Assembly: GCA_977006965.1 (NCBI GenBank)
Contig: OZ345378.1
Coordinates: forward strand, 1,550,001 to 1,614,000
Length of the DNA: 64,000 nucleotides
Origin: Phymatolithon calcareum
Lineage: Eukaryota; Rhodophyta; Florideophyceae; Hapalidiales
Reading direction: 5' to 3'
Translations under genes and position numbers: made by a program
In this document: piece after piece, positions 28,704-40,332 of the stretch
Position numbering within the stretch: position 1 is the stretch's first letter
Layout of the letters: every line of letters starts with the position of its first letter
Notes under the pieces: model-generated
Told to the model about the DNA's origin: nothing
Database searches by the model: none
Seen by the model: the letters and a program-made list of their open reading frames with translations, nothing else

Positions 28704-29849
28704 ACGAAGTTTTATCGTCTACCGAAACGAAAGCTACCATTTGTCCCAAGTTGGGACTCCCAACAGTTTTCGTCCACAGATCTGTCATTACAGTAATAAA
28801 TACAGACGTTTCTCTGCACGCAGCTTGTGGTTACAATGCTATATGGCACTTCCAGGATTTCCACAAGCGTCAGCTGATGCGATGGTAACTCTTTTTTTAA
28901 TATATATTCTACTTCTCCATCCTTTTCTGTACGATGGTTGTCGATCGGATTGAGTTTGCCCATTCCATGAAGAGCTAAATTGTTAATGCCTGGCAGGGCA
29001 AACTAGAAAGAGGAGGAAAATTCAGGATCGTATGATCAGGGGAAAGTAAGAAAGCACCCTGCTCAAATGCTAATTGCCGTTCTGGCGAAACAGCTGGTCA
29101 ATTCAGAACGTGTAGTTTTCAGTCGAGGGAATCGTCGATGGAGAGACTAAAGAGCAGATCGGCAGGGCGCGTAAGAGGCTGAACGAGGTACAGATAAATT
29201 GCCTCAACAGAAGGGGTGAACCGAAGAAGCGGAAACAGTGTGTGCAGACCTTTGGTCCGTCCGTTAATGAAGCACTCAGTGCACCTGTCTGAACGAGTTG
29301 GTGATAGCTGGCAAATGCAGTTCAGGAGTTAGATCGGCTTGGAACAATTTTTTGGCCGCTACAAGGTGAAATGAGAAGGAAGATGAAGCTGGAGCCTGAA
29401 GCGACGCGCGGAAACTCGGGTGGCTGAAGGGCAGGAGAAGGGAGTCCACATAGAGATATGAGCACCAAAACAAGATTTTGCATAGTTGGGGGACACTGCA
29501 CGGAGAAGAAGAACCCACAGAAGACCTAGAAACCTTATCGAAAGCGTCGGAAGTGGCTGAAGACAATATAAATCATCGGTGCATCCCGGTGCAGGGAGGA
29601 ATCTGCGATAATACAATGTATAGTGCATCAGACGGATGTGTCACTATGGTTTGAGAAATTTCCGGGCGAACCCTCTGCCGTGGTAGAACTGCATGGAACC
29701 CAGGAGCGACAGAATGCGTTTGATGAGAGACGCACTGCTCAAGCCGCCATGGGCGCCTGGGCAAGGCAATCGACGGACTGTCAAACGCATACAACTAAAA
29801 ATGAGGTTTCGTCCCGGTTTATGATTGCACGTCCAGGTGCGGCTGACTT
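28704..29849. other. intergenic
   Basis: No gene recognised. At its end a (TTTC)n run marks the 3' tail of the adjacent minus-strand LINE. Confidence 0.4.
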
Positions 29850-31575
29850 TTCTTTCTTTCTTTAACGCAGAATGTGTTAATTAACGCCAGAACTTACCTT
29901 AGAGCAGTTCTCATTGTGCAAATATTGGAGTATTTCTATGGGTTTCGCCCGGCACAGATCTACCGTTTTGCCTCGCACTCTTCCGATGTATTGTCGTCGA
30001 GCGGCAGTCCGACCAGAACAGCGCAGAATGAGGTGCTCCACTGTCTCCGTGACGCCATACGGGCACATCTTGCACACTGGGTCGTAGAGTAGCGGTTCAT
30101 TCTCGCTGTGTCCGTGGTGAAATCTTGTCACAATCAGGGGTCCTATCCAGTATACTGGACTTGCAGTATACTGCAATCTACTTGTACTGGAGTGGGACTG
30201 CAAAAAACCCGCCTACTTGCAATACGAATTGCAAAATGTTTGACTGTGTTGAGCGGACACAATGTAGTGCATGTCATGCACTCTCTAATTTATACTGTAC
30301 CATCTCGGTACGTATTATGCCGAATCCATCATAGTCACAAACGTAGAGCACCAATTCAAGTGTTTACAGTACTGACGTGGCGTTCAGTCCACGTGTGGAT
30401 ACAGCGCTGCGTGACGTCCTCTACTTGCAATACAACTTGCAGACAATCGCCGGGACTGCTACTTGCAAATCGAATTGCACTGTATCTAGCAATCAATAAA
30501 AATCTACTTGCTAGTAGCCCTGACTCACAATAGGACTGCAGTTCATTATGAGCTGGTGCAGTATCACCTCTGCACGTCTCTGCGAGATGTGCAGATCTTT
30601 CGGAAGCGTAGGAAGAGTCACTGGTTTGCTTCTACAGGGCGGCTTAATGATGGATCGTGCCGCTTCCAAAGTGAGAGGTATCGCTTGATGCAGCAGGAGA
30701 CTCCGAAATTCCCCGCCGCGCGAGCTCATCAGCAGCATCATTCTTCGCGACGCCTCAGTGACTCGGTATCCAAACACACTCTCTCTGAACCTCGCGCGAA
30801 AATAACCGTTCCATAAGATTCCATAGATTCCGGACCATATCACCAAATATCCGCGGTTGCCCGTTGAGCGCGTCTATGTAGCTACGGCTGTCAGTGAACC
30901 ATCTGATGGTCTGCCGCGGAAGAGCTGTAGGGTTGACGTTGCTTAGATCGCTTGTACGGCGGCAAATGTCTCCGCGTCAAATGAAGAGCCAAAAGCCCCA
31001 GCGGTCAGCGATTCTTCCATAACAGTTTCTTCGCCCTGCAAAATCAGAATCCCAGTTCCGCCGCCCTGGAATGGGATGGTGCGATACATGTCGAGTGTGT
31101 CGCCATCTTCGTCGCACACAATAGCGCGTTGTTTCGAGGCGATCGGAGTCGTTGAGTAGGCATGCTCGTCTCCGTCGTCGTGGGCCAAGAGGTCGTCCGG
31201 GGGCCTGCCGTGTCGAGAATCAAACCGTTTCGCTGCTTCGTGGTTCTGGTTCTGGTACTGAGAGGGGCTGAATTTGCTCAACGTCGCAGTATACCAACCT
31301 TCATCCCATTTCACGGAGACTCGTTCTCCATGATTCAGGTCGCAGCATGTGACCGTGCCAGAATGCCCAAAAATCCCTATGCTGGGGTACCAACTGCGAC
31401 TCTCTTCTGCGGGACCAGATGCGCAGAAAATTGGGATGCAATGAAATCCACTATTTCTGATGGATGACTGTTCTAGTTGGCTGGGCTTCCAGAACATACC
31501 TTGAGCATGCCCATCCAGGGCGCTCTGCTTTCGAAATTCTCGGCGACGTAGTACGACTCCAAAAGTTGTACTCAA
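29850..31575 (-). pseudogene. decayed LINE ORF2 3' part (Tudor-like, RNase H, CCHC)
   Basis: Read on the minus strand, pieces come in the expected order but in different frames. Near 31290 is a Tudor-like segment (VKWDEGWYTATLSKF ... DDGDEHAY). Near 30950-31030 is the RNase H start (AGAFGSSFDAETFAAVQAI), then IRWFTDSRSYIDAL near 30890. Near 30760 come WIPSH and the final RNase H aspartate region (AADELARRGI). Then, at 29877-30140, comes the zinc-binding tail CKMCPYGVTETVEHLILRC. The 3' end is a (GAAA)n tail at 29848-29865. A TTGCAA-rich block (30150-30530) interrupts it between RNase H and the zinc finger. Stops and frame changes show it is dead. Confidence 0.65.
30150..30530. repeat. TTGCAA-rich insert within the LINE
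   Basis: Recurring units such as CTACTTGCAATAC and AATTGCA occur at least four times, bounded on one side by CCAGTATACTGG. No coding potential. It lies exactly between two coding pieces of the LINE, so it behaves like a later insertion. Related motif clusters are at 2630-2860 and 9590-9740. Confidence 0.5.
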
Positions 31576-34059
31576 TATTTGTTCTTGTCGGATGCAGCCA
31601 TAAGCGGCAATCTCTAAGCTAAGTCTTACTATTACTTATAGATAAATAGCGGGGCGAGGTTTTAGATAGTTCTTAATAAATCCCACTCGAATGCTTAAGA
31701 AACTTGTGGCACACGCAGTCACGCCACAACAGATCCTGCGGCCAAGAGACCAAGAGACCAAGAGACTCTCCTTGCGTTACCAGGAGAATCTGTCGAGAAG
31801 AACTCGACAAGAATCTTGGCAACGGCGAGCAAATGCCAGCACCCGTCGACCAGGGTATTGATCAGCGTGGAGCTATGACGACTCTGAAGGAGGGGGAGAA
31901 GAAGATTTTATGGAACTGTAACTACCACGCGACGGATAAAGAGCTTCACAATTGTGCCATAATTCCCAATATCGCGAAAAACAGAAGAATGATAAAGGCA
32001 ATTACCGTCATGGTCACAGCCGCCGCCTTCATTCGCACTTGTATGTGGCGTCCATATGTTCCCAGGAAAAGAGCGTCCAACGTGTCTATCGCAGGGGTTT
32101 CCCAAACATTTTCTGTCTACTAGCTTGCACAAGAACGTGTATCTGGGGGGCTTGCAGCATGCCACAGAAAAGAAGCGATGATTCTAGAGGGCACTGAACA
32201 TCTCAGAAGGAGAACTTAGGAAGTAAACCCCTTACTAGAGGCCTAGTTTCTACGGTTTCTAAAAAAGCAGTCGCATGAGCAGTGAAAACACTGGATCGCA
32301 AAGTCCTACAATCAGTATTTCAAGGCTGTTAATGCTACTCAGAACTTTCGTTGAGCTCGTCTCTCTGTGAGGATTGCCGTCCCTCCCTGCATTCGTACAT
32401 GTACGATTGCAGGTAGAGACGGCCATGTGCTTATGTATAAGCAATGTGCCACTCATCAAGAGGAGAACGCTTTACACTCTCATCTACGCGCCTTTCTAAC
32501 CCGTTTCTCCTAGAATATGTTCCACACCCACACAAACATAGCGCCCCGTCCTGATTCACGTGTGGTCTATTGAGTGTAAATTAATGGCTTCATTCTACAG
32601 CCACAGGGAACTTGACTGGATTCCTCTTCAAGAGCTGTCTTTTTGAAGCCCTTGTTAGAAGAGAAATCATTTTTCTACAGCCAAGTCTTGATATCTTTTA
32701 TTCTCCGTTTGCCACAATGCCTTGTCAATTCTATGAGATCTCAAGGACGCATAGGCGGGACCGATCCCCATCAGCATTTACTGACAAGGTTCTATGCGAC
32801 TGGGGTGCTAACTATGCGCAGAGTACACTCGACCGGTAACCTTCTTTTTGGCGTCTCTCACAAATATTCCTTCGCACTTTTGTTCCACACTGTCTGGATC
32901 ATTCCGCAGGGTTGGAAACTGGAATATATCTTTCATGTACTACGGCGCCCACGTGACCTTTTGAATCTTTTCTACCTAATGTGGCGCAAACAAGTTTTCC
33001 ACAACCTTACTCCATTTCAGCGCTACGTGCACTTTCTGGTCTTACATGCACTATTGGATCACACTCGTTTTCAATGTTTCAATTAAATTTTAAACAGGAT
33101 CAATTAAGTCCGCAGTGCTCAGCTGAGAAGGTTGAGATAGTAGACAATAGCCGCTCGAATGATCCGCGATTACCGTCCAAATTGTTGATCTCCATACAAG
33201 GACACCGGATAACCCAATACAATTTGTGCAGTAGATTGTAAGTTGTCGGGCTGCACAAGGACTCTCATCCAGCGGTGCCTATTGAAGTCATCACTTCGAC
33301 GTAGGTTCTCAGTGCAAAAAATTGTCCAGGAGCGAGAACATCAGCTTTTCCGGCTCTGTGACAGTTTACCAGTCGAAGCAAGGAACAATAGCGTCGAAAG
33401 TCAGTACCTAAATTAATTAGAGGTTAAAACTCTTCAGACGCTCAGTGATGCAGCTGTCCTCTTGTCGGACTTTTGAAATGTTCCGCATTTAGATCCTGCC
33501 CATGGTCCTCGTTATTTGTGCGATTGCATGCGCAATGATGCCAGCAGGTCATGCACTGCATACTATTGAATGCAGAAGATTGTCCACGATAGAGCGGAAC
33601 TAATGCTCCATAGAATGGGCCGTGAATCAAGAAAGCAAGCAAAAATTTTGCTTTCCAGCATTTGTGTTCAAGTTAGTTCTGGGGGAGTACAAGGTGTTCT
33701 GGAGACGCAGCACCACAAGTTAGTATTAGCGTACTGTAATTGGGACGCGATGTCATGGCAGGATCTGGTTTACAGATTGATTGACCAACGGCGCATCAAT
33801 CGGTGCGCTCTCCATTGGCCCTTTTTGGCCCTATTGTACAGTACTGTACCGCCTATGGAGGTAAGGTGCTGTACAGTACATCCAGCAGTGCTCTAATCTA
33901 AATTTGCAGTTAAAATTCAAACATCAATCATCGGATACCCTTCCGCAATGAACCGCTGTTCGTCACCCCCGTCTCAGCTGACTTTTCTCCGTCTATCGCC
34001 GCAGGATAAGGGCCTAGTTCAACAACCGCTTTTGGCCTTCAGCCTCCTCTCCAGCGCCG
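31576..34059. other. long intergenic region
   Basis: About 2.5 kb without a gene I can support. Short ORFs (for example 31704-32123 and 32643-33086) show no domain. Several GTACAGTAC-type short palindromes occur near 33838-33880. Confidence 0.4.
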
Positions 34060-35100
34060 ATGCCCGCCCGGCAATCCACACGCACCGTCATGGAACCCCA
34101 CGGCACTTCCGACTCTCTGAACGGTATCCACTTGCATTCAAACGGGCTTCACTTGCCTGCGAACGGTACACATGTAACGCCAAACGGGGTTCCTGCTCGC
34201 AGACTCCGCGTCGTCGTCACCGGCGGTAGTGCCGGCATTGGCCGCAGCATTGTTGAGAATTTCGCGGCAGCGGGTCATCTGGTGCTATTCAGCTATTTGC
34301 GCAGCGTCGAGGCGTCGAATGAATTGGAATCAGCATGGAAGTCGACAGTAACAAAAACACACCTTGATCAGGGTGACATTAATTCTGTCTCCCGGTTTGC
34401 AAACACCGTGTCCCAATGGTGCCACGGTCATGGCATCGATGTGCTAATTAATAACGCCGCATTGGGTTCCGCCACTGTGTGCAGTTACGTCGACAGCCTA
34501 ACCGCGAAATGCGATACTTGTGAACATGATCACGCATCAACAAGCTCACAGACAGCGGACTCACAAGCGAAGAGAAGCGACTCTGCAATCTTGCGTCGGG
34601 CCGCTGAGGACGCGGCACTAATGCGGGTCAATTCGCTCGGTCCAATGTGGGTGACAGAAGCGCTAGAGCCACTATTGCGCCAAGGTGCGGATGGAGGGCG
34701 GGGGCGTGCAATTGTCATCTTTATCGGTTCTGTCGGCGGTGGGAGCTCAGCAGTATTTCCGGAATATCGCCCCTCCGATCTGATGAGCAAGGCCGCAATG
34801 ACGTATCTTGTGAAACATCTCGCCGCAGCGTACGTTCGCGACAAAATTGATGTCATGTGTGTAGCTCCGGGTGCAACCGAGACAGACATGTTTCGACAGA
34901 GCACGTTGTCAAAGGTGAGCAACGTGCCTGCGTTTATCGACGCCATGCCGAAACGGCAACTTATTCAACCTTGCGATATTGCCGCCACAGTGCTGTGGCT
35001 GGCGACGGAGAACGCTGCGCGTGTATTTCATGGAGCTGTGTTGGATGCTTCGCTTGGGCTTGCGGTTCGACCTGGATTGCAGACCGAATCAGAACGATAA
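34060..35100 (+). CDS. short-chain dehydrogenase/reductase with altered active site
   Basis: 346 residues. The Rossmann fold starts after an N-terminal tail of asparagine-glycine repeats (NGIHLHSNGLHLPANGTH, 21-38). The cofactor motif is TGGSAGIG (54-61), the structural motif NNA is at 131-133, and the PG motif APGATETD near 269. The catalytic Ser is S224 (FIGSVGG). At the usual YxxxK site the sequence is SDLMSK: K244 is present but position 240 is Asp. Y236 lies four residues earlier, so either the tyrosine is displaced by a small insertion or activity is lost. Residues about 145-182 form an extra Cys/His/Ser-rich insert. Cytosolic oxidoreductase of unknown substrate. Confidence 0.75.
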   Translation: MPARQSTRTVMEPHGTSDSLNGIHLHSNGLHLPANGTHVTPNGVPARRLRVVVTGGSAGIGRSIVENFAAAGHLVLFSYLRSVEASNELESAWKSTVTKTHLDQGDINSVSRFANTVSQWCHGHGIDVLINNAALGSATVCSYVDSLTAKCDTCEHDHASTSSQTADSQAKRSDSAILRRAAEDAALMRVNSLGPMWVTEALEPLLRQGADGGRGRAIVIFIGSVGGGSSAVFPEYRPSDLMSKAAMTYLVKHLAAAYVRDKIDVMCVAPGATETDMFRQSTLSKVSNVPAFIDAMPKRQLIQPCDIAATVLWLATENAARVFHGAVLDASLGLAVRPGLQTESER

Positions 35101-36031
35101 TGTGAGTTCGTTTCGAGGGTGAGAACGCTAACACTAATTTGCAAATACTGAAGCGCTATGTATGTTGCGATCCAAATCTTTGTATAAAAAGTAATTTTTT
35201 GTCAGGGATTTTTCTTTATTATTTTTCGAAGTTTTTCGCTCTTGTGACATGCCGGGGTGCAGTAACGACTGAACGAATGTTCTTCATGCCCTTCTCTGAT
35301 CACCCGACGCCAAGCATCCGGGCGGAACAAGTTCAACTACACCCACGACTAAGTGCAAAAATGCATGCCGCAAAATGTCAGTTTTCAGGTTCAGAGGAAC
35401 GGGGCTGGAAGAAGATTGACGGATAGGCTCGAAACAGAATAATCAATTATTGATATAGACGTGGGTAACAGTCACAATTGTGTTTTGGACATGCTGATTC
35501 AACACGGTATCTTCCTGTGCCCCCAACTCTTCCAATTGCAAAATCGTTGTCCTCGCATGTACAATGCACGCGGTTCAACTGGGTCGAAATAAGAGTCCAG
35601 CGCGCGGCGAGAGAGCGAAATTGGTTTCCGTTCCGTTCCATGGTTGCCATGCGCCTTTACCGCTTGCGACTTGCCGCTTGGGGGTTTGAAGCATACCGAT
35701 GAATTTTACTGTGCACAACTTTATCTTTTCATATCCGGACACCAACAGCTGTTCCCTGGTCGAATTCCCTTTTTTCCAAGCGTTGTTTTAGCCAGCAGCA
35801 AACCGCCGTAAGAATGGTACATGTACGCAAAATGATTAACCCAAGTAAGGAGACAACGGCGACGACAGCGAAGACGAAATATTCATGCAAAAAGGTGGAC
35901 TGGCATGCAAGGTACCTGAACAATGCACATATTATCTAATCTAAAGAACCCACGAAGGCCGAAAGGAGAACGCCTTCCGGATCAAAACAACGATATCCAC
36001 TCGTACAAAAAGCCCGTGAATATCGTACTTT
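35101..36031. other. intergenic
   Basis: Tail-to-tail region between the SDR and the AGC kinase. A 64-codon minus-strand ORF (35729-35923) with one hydrophobic helix is the only feature and is not convincing. Confidence 0.35.
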
Positions 36032-37339
36032 CTACGCTGTTACCTTTCGGCCGAAATCATCCGTCGTGCCTGTCCAAGTTTTTGTACTCGCTTCTGCATT
36101 ACGAGATCTCCAATCGAGTCCAATCGAAATTCGGCGTTCATCCTGTGTCTCTCCGTTCGGTGGGGTGATCGACACCGGCTTATATTCCCCTTCATCAAGA
36201 TGTTTTCCTCGAGCCTTGACTGCCTTCGCGGCCTGCCGATTGAGTGGTTTATGTTTTCCCGTGAGTTTTCGATGCACCTCGCGTTCCGCGTGCTGCGCAT
36301 CTACCACTGCAATTTCGTCGCCGTTTTGCGGTCCACATCGAGGTGGTGCCAGCGGTGGCTCAAGTTCAAATCGAAGCAACGCTTCGAAATCAATATCGGC
36401 GAAGAAAGGGTGCGATTTCACATCATCTGCGTCTTTGCCCGAACCAAGGCGCATTGCTGGCATCTTTTCAAGTAATCGAGCGATAAAGTTGCGGCACTCT
36501 TGAGATACATGTTGCAGTCTGTCATCCTTATCTAAATCCAGTTTTTCGGACTGGATTTTCCGGTATAACTCCGCACGGGAACCTTCGTTAGGGAAAGGGG
36601 GGCGACCTGTGAGAAGAACGTAAGCCAAAACACCAAGCGCCCACCAATCCACGAGGCAGCCGTGCCCCTCATTTTTGAGAATCTCTGGAGCCTGGTATAT
36701 GCTCGTTCCCGAAATATCAGTGATGCTCTTGTCGTCCCAACGACCCGTATGCGCACGACCAGCGAGCCCGAAATCAGTGAGACGGACGTGACCATGAGCG
36801 TCAAGTAGAATGTTCTCTAGCTTCAGGTCACGGAAGACGAAGTTATGGCGGTGGAGCTCAGAAAGACCAACGACGGTTTCTGCCAGATAGAAGCGGGCTT
36901 GTTCCTCGGTGAGCGTACCGTTTGCCTTCATGAGGTCATACATGTCGCCACCGCTGAGATATTCGAGCACAAGTACGACCGCCTCATCAGTTTGAAATCC
37001 TGAGTGGCACTCAACAACGAAAGGATGTGGACCAGCATCGCGGAGCACCTGTCTTTCAAGCACAATATTGTCGAGCTGCGCCTCATGAACGAGCTGGCTC
37101 TTGTTCATAACCTTGACGGCGAAGAACTGTTTCGTGGCGCGTTCTCGCACCAGCACGACGGTGCCGAAAGTGCCCTCCCCGAGCATACGCACCGGGTCTG
37201 CAGCAGGCATGATATTGGCGGCTGTGTCGCGCCAGCTCTCCGTCCCGTTAATTTTTGGTGAGAGCGGGGTGGAGGCCCGTTTAGGTTCGGGCTTTGGCTT
37301 GCGCCGCCGCCCGAAGAGAGACCCACTGAAGCAGCCCAT
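36032..37339 (-). CDS. AGC-family serine/threonine protein kinase
   Basis: 435 residues from the ATG at 37337-37339, chosen because it begins MGCFSGSLFGRRRKPK. That is an N-myristoylation glycine, an adjacent palmitoylatable cysteine and a basic cluster, which is typical for membrane attachment. The frame is open to 37432. All catalytic parts are present: GEGTFG (54-59), K76, E95, FRDLKLEN with D171, DFG (189-191), an activation loop with T207 (SITDISGTSIYQAPE) at the PDK1-type site, and DWWALGV. The HPFF..IDFEALL segment and proline-rich stretch after it fit the AGC C-terminal tail. It should be active; the closest classes are PKA, PKG and S6K-like. Confidence 0.85.
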   Translation of the reverse strand: MGCFSGSLFGRRRKPKPEPKRASTPLSPKINGTESWRDTAANIMPAADPVRMLGEGTFGTVVLVRERATKQFFAVKVMNKSQLVHEAQLDNIVLERQVLRDAGPHPFVVECHSGFQTDEAVVLVLEYLSGGDMYDLMKANGTLTEEQARFYLAETVVGLSELHRHNFVFRDLKLENILLDAHGHVRLTDFGLAGRAHTGRWDDKSITDISGTSIYQAPEILKNEGHGCLVDWWALGVLAYVLLTGRPPFPNEGSRAELYRKIQSEKLDLDKDDRLQHVSQECRNFIARLLEKMPAMRLGSGKDADDVKSHPFFADIDFEALLRFELEPPLAPPRCGPQNGDEIAVVDAQHAEREVHRKLTGKHKPLNRQAAKAVKARGKHLDEGEYKPVSITPPNGETQDERRISIGLDWRSRNAEASTKTWTGTTDDFGRKVTA

Positions 37340-38884
37340 GGTGCGGCGGCGCGAGAAAGTCAAACAAGCATCGACGGAGAAAAGAGCGGTAGCAAACTGC
37401 GGGGATGCGGGCGATGGAAGTCGATCCGGCAATTGATGGAAGTTTACGGAAGCGAATCGTTAGGAGTTGAGCGATATGGGATGGTGCAAGGGAAGGAGTT
37501 GATGCGCAATGTTCCGAGCTCCTCGTGCGTTTGGCCGGTATGAGATGTGGCTGAAACGGACAGAGGGGGGGCACTGAGTGGAAATACAGTGCCGCCGAGG
37601 CAATGGACTGCATCTTTCTGCTCCCGCAGCACCTTCTGTGGAAGTTTTTAGATTGCTTTTCTGCATCTTTGGTGTCACTTCAGGTACTATTCTATCATAC
37701 TTTGATGCGGTTCGTAACTCTTGGTCAGTTCTCTATGGCCCTGCTCTGTGATTCGTGATACCACACTGCACACGGCGCAATACTGCGCCATGCATTTGGT
37801 TATCGTTGACCATTGGATGGCCACCTGGAGACACCACGCACGTTTAGATTCTGCTGTCTGCACAATTGCCAGCACAACTACGGTACAGTACAGTAATTTG
37901 TACACCGTGGCATCACGATTCTCAAAATCGATGATCAATTTTGAGAATCAATCAGGGGTATGATATCATATCATAGGCCTGGACGGATATTTGTCCATCC
38001 GGTATCCATCTACAGTAGAATGATACGGGAAAAGATAAATACTGTAACATTATGAGCTCGAGCCAGGATTCATCCAATAATTCATTGATATGATATCCTT
38101 TGGGCGTCCAAAACTCCAATCCAATTCAGTGCAGAAAACTTGTTTGATTGGATTGGATCACGACTGCGCGGGCCTGTCACTAAGAATACGAAAACTTTCT
38201 CAAAAATATTTTTCAGAAAGTTTAAATTTTGGAATTTTAGTAGCGCATATGCGAAATATTCAGAAAAACTCTAGTTATCTGAACGAAAGTTTTCAAAAAC
38301 ACTCCTTTTTTGAGTGATTCCACTCTAGATTCAGATTTTTTCTGAAATCCCTCCTTCCATTTCCAGGAAGAGCCTTGGTAATACTTTTCTGCACTGGCCG
38401 TAAAGTATCCAGTCCAATCCATATCCCAAAGGTGGAAGAAAAGATACGTCCGGATCTTTCCATTACAAGTTGCTTGGATGAGAATTGGTGCAAATCCGTC
38501 CGGTCCTACCCGCATGAGTACCGGTGAGGAGGTAAGTGGCAAAAATCGTCCATTTTCTCTGAGACACACAAAAAAGTAACTGACCATAATCGTCCTGAGA
38601 TCAATAAGTAAGGCATCTGGGAAAAAGGAAATCGGAGGTATTGTTGAGACGCGGTTTCCTACCAACAATTGCACACTTTCAAGACTGTATAGCCCCTCGT
38701 GCAACTAATTTAAATATTGTGAGCAATAATGGAGCGACAGACAGATGGAGCAAGTCAAGGCTAAGTCCTCTTCAGGCGTTGTATCATTTGATAGATGAAG
38801 GGTTTTCTGCTCATTGTCGCATGAATGGCGATCGTTTTAAGCTATCTTCTCTGAAGGTTCTGTACCGGGAAAAAGAGAACTCTA
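37340..38884. other. intergenic with small inverted repeats
   Basis: No gene supported. Contains a 12-bp perfect inverted repeat GATTCTCAAAAT/ATTTTGAGAATC (37917-37928 and 37938-37949) and a TATGATATCATATCATA run near 37960-37976. Confidence 0.4.
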
Positions 38885-38983
38885 CTAGTGTCTATTGTAC
38901 GGGAGGTCCTCAATTGAGCACAACAGTTTCATATTTCTAGTGTCTTTGTAGGTACCGGTCGGTTGCCGTACAATAGACACTAG
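38885..38983. repeat. inverted repeat with perfect 18-bp arms
   Basis: CTAGTGTCTATTGTACGG at 38885-38902 and its exact complement at 38966-38983, separated by 63 bp. It ends about 40 bp before the pogo-like element. Confidence 0.8.
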
Positions 38984-39021
38984 CTGCTAGATATATACTG
39001 CAGTTAAACAAGAGTGCACTA

Positions 39022-40332
39022 CAGTCAACCCTCGATAAATGGATCCTCTTTAAGCGTATAACCTCCGTTTTTAGAATATTGCGTGCGTCCACGAATACCG
39101 TTTAGCCCAAAATTTATCGAAATTTTAATATATTCAGAATACTCACGTAGTAGATAACCCTGACTGCCGATGCACGGCGCATACCTTAAAAATATATAAA
39201 ATATTGAGTACATGTCACGGAGCATATTCTGCACGTTATCACTTGTCCACAGAATGTAGTAAGGCACAGCCCTCCATTTCCATGGCGGCCAGACCTCGGT
39301 AAGAGTGCTCGAGTGTACGCACATCTTATTACCGATCGCGTCTACGACGACTGTTGACACTGCGCCAGCATTCAGCCCTCTATAGTGGTAGCAGTCTCGA
39401 TCCCGGCAATGCCGTCGAACGCGATTTTAGCTACCACATAATCTTCGAATGGGGATAAAGTCATCAGAGATCCAGCTCTTTAAAGCTGCACTTGCGCTCC
39501 TGCAGCCCTCTAAAGTCATGGAAACCCCAATCTAGGTTAGTGCCGCCCCATCCACAACTGCAACTATGAGAATTTCTACAATTGCATCACCAACCTCTTC
39601 TTTGTAATCCGGATTTTCAGCGTAAGCAAGTATGTCTGCAATTAGCATGCGAATACCAGTTATCCCTGCTACATCGGGCCTGCGCAAGCCCCTTTGTATC
39701 TCTGTCATCCGCGGAGCCACCATCTACTTTCGTGATTTTCCGGTCGGTCCGTCGCCATCTTCGAAAAGCGCTCCAGGCGTTTCTGGGCTTATTGTTGCAC
39801 CATCCAGTGTTACTAGCTCCTCTGTATCCTCTGCGTGAAGTCTATCGCTGCCAATGGCGTCCATATTCCCAACTCTGACCGCGGTTCCAAAAGCGTGATA
39901 CCACCTGACGGCTCGTCAGATTCTCCAACCTTATAAACGCTTCAAGCACATTATCTGCCACAGTTGGTTCATACTGTACGCATGCACAACAGTTACGCAG
40001 ATATACACTAATACATCGGTGTCACCATGATCCTCCAGTTATGTTGCAGTTCCGGGCCGCACAGTTTCCACGGGCCTAATGCCGTCAACAATTGCAACTA
40101 TTGAAATTTATACTATCGCATCACCATCCGCTTCTCTGCTCCCTGGATTCTCAGATTCGCGCAGTGTGTTGGCATCGATTGCCGCAACTGCACGTCGGCT
40201 GCCTCTGCCACATGGACTGCTGAGCTACACGTGTAGTCTTTGCGATATGATATGAATTCACTCCTGGAATATCCTCGATATATGGATTTCTGACTCCGCG
40301 ACCGAAGCCATCCAGTTATCGAGGGTTGACTG
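39022..40332. mobile_element. pogo/Tc1-mariner-like DNA transposon, inactive
   Basis: Perfect 17-bp terminal inverted repeats, CAGTCAACCCTCGATAA (39022-39038) and its complement (40316-40332), flanked by TA on both sides. CAGT...CCTCG ends and TA duplication are typical of the pogo/Tigger branch. The interior of 1.28 kb has no transposase ORF of the expected length. A minus-strand ORF (39532-39723) is acidic and might be a remnant of the protein's C-terminus. Two related stretches (about 39557-39620 and 40094-40157) look like an internal degenerate duplication. Confidence 0.7.

Noticed and set aside
35729-35923. 64-codon membrane ORF, possible alternative last exon of the AGC kinase
   Set aside because: An acceptor-like TTGTTCAG exists, but joining to the best donor in the kinase puts it in the wrong frame.
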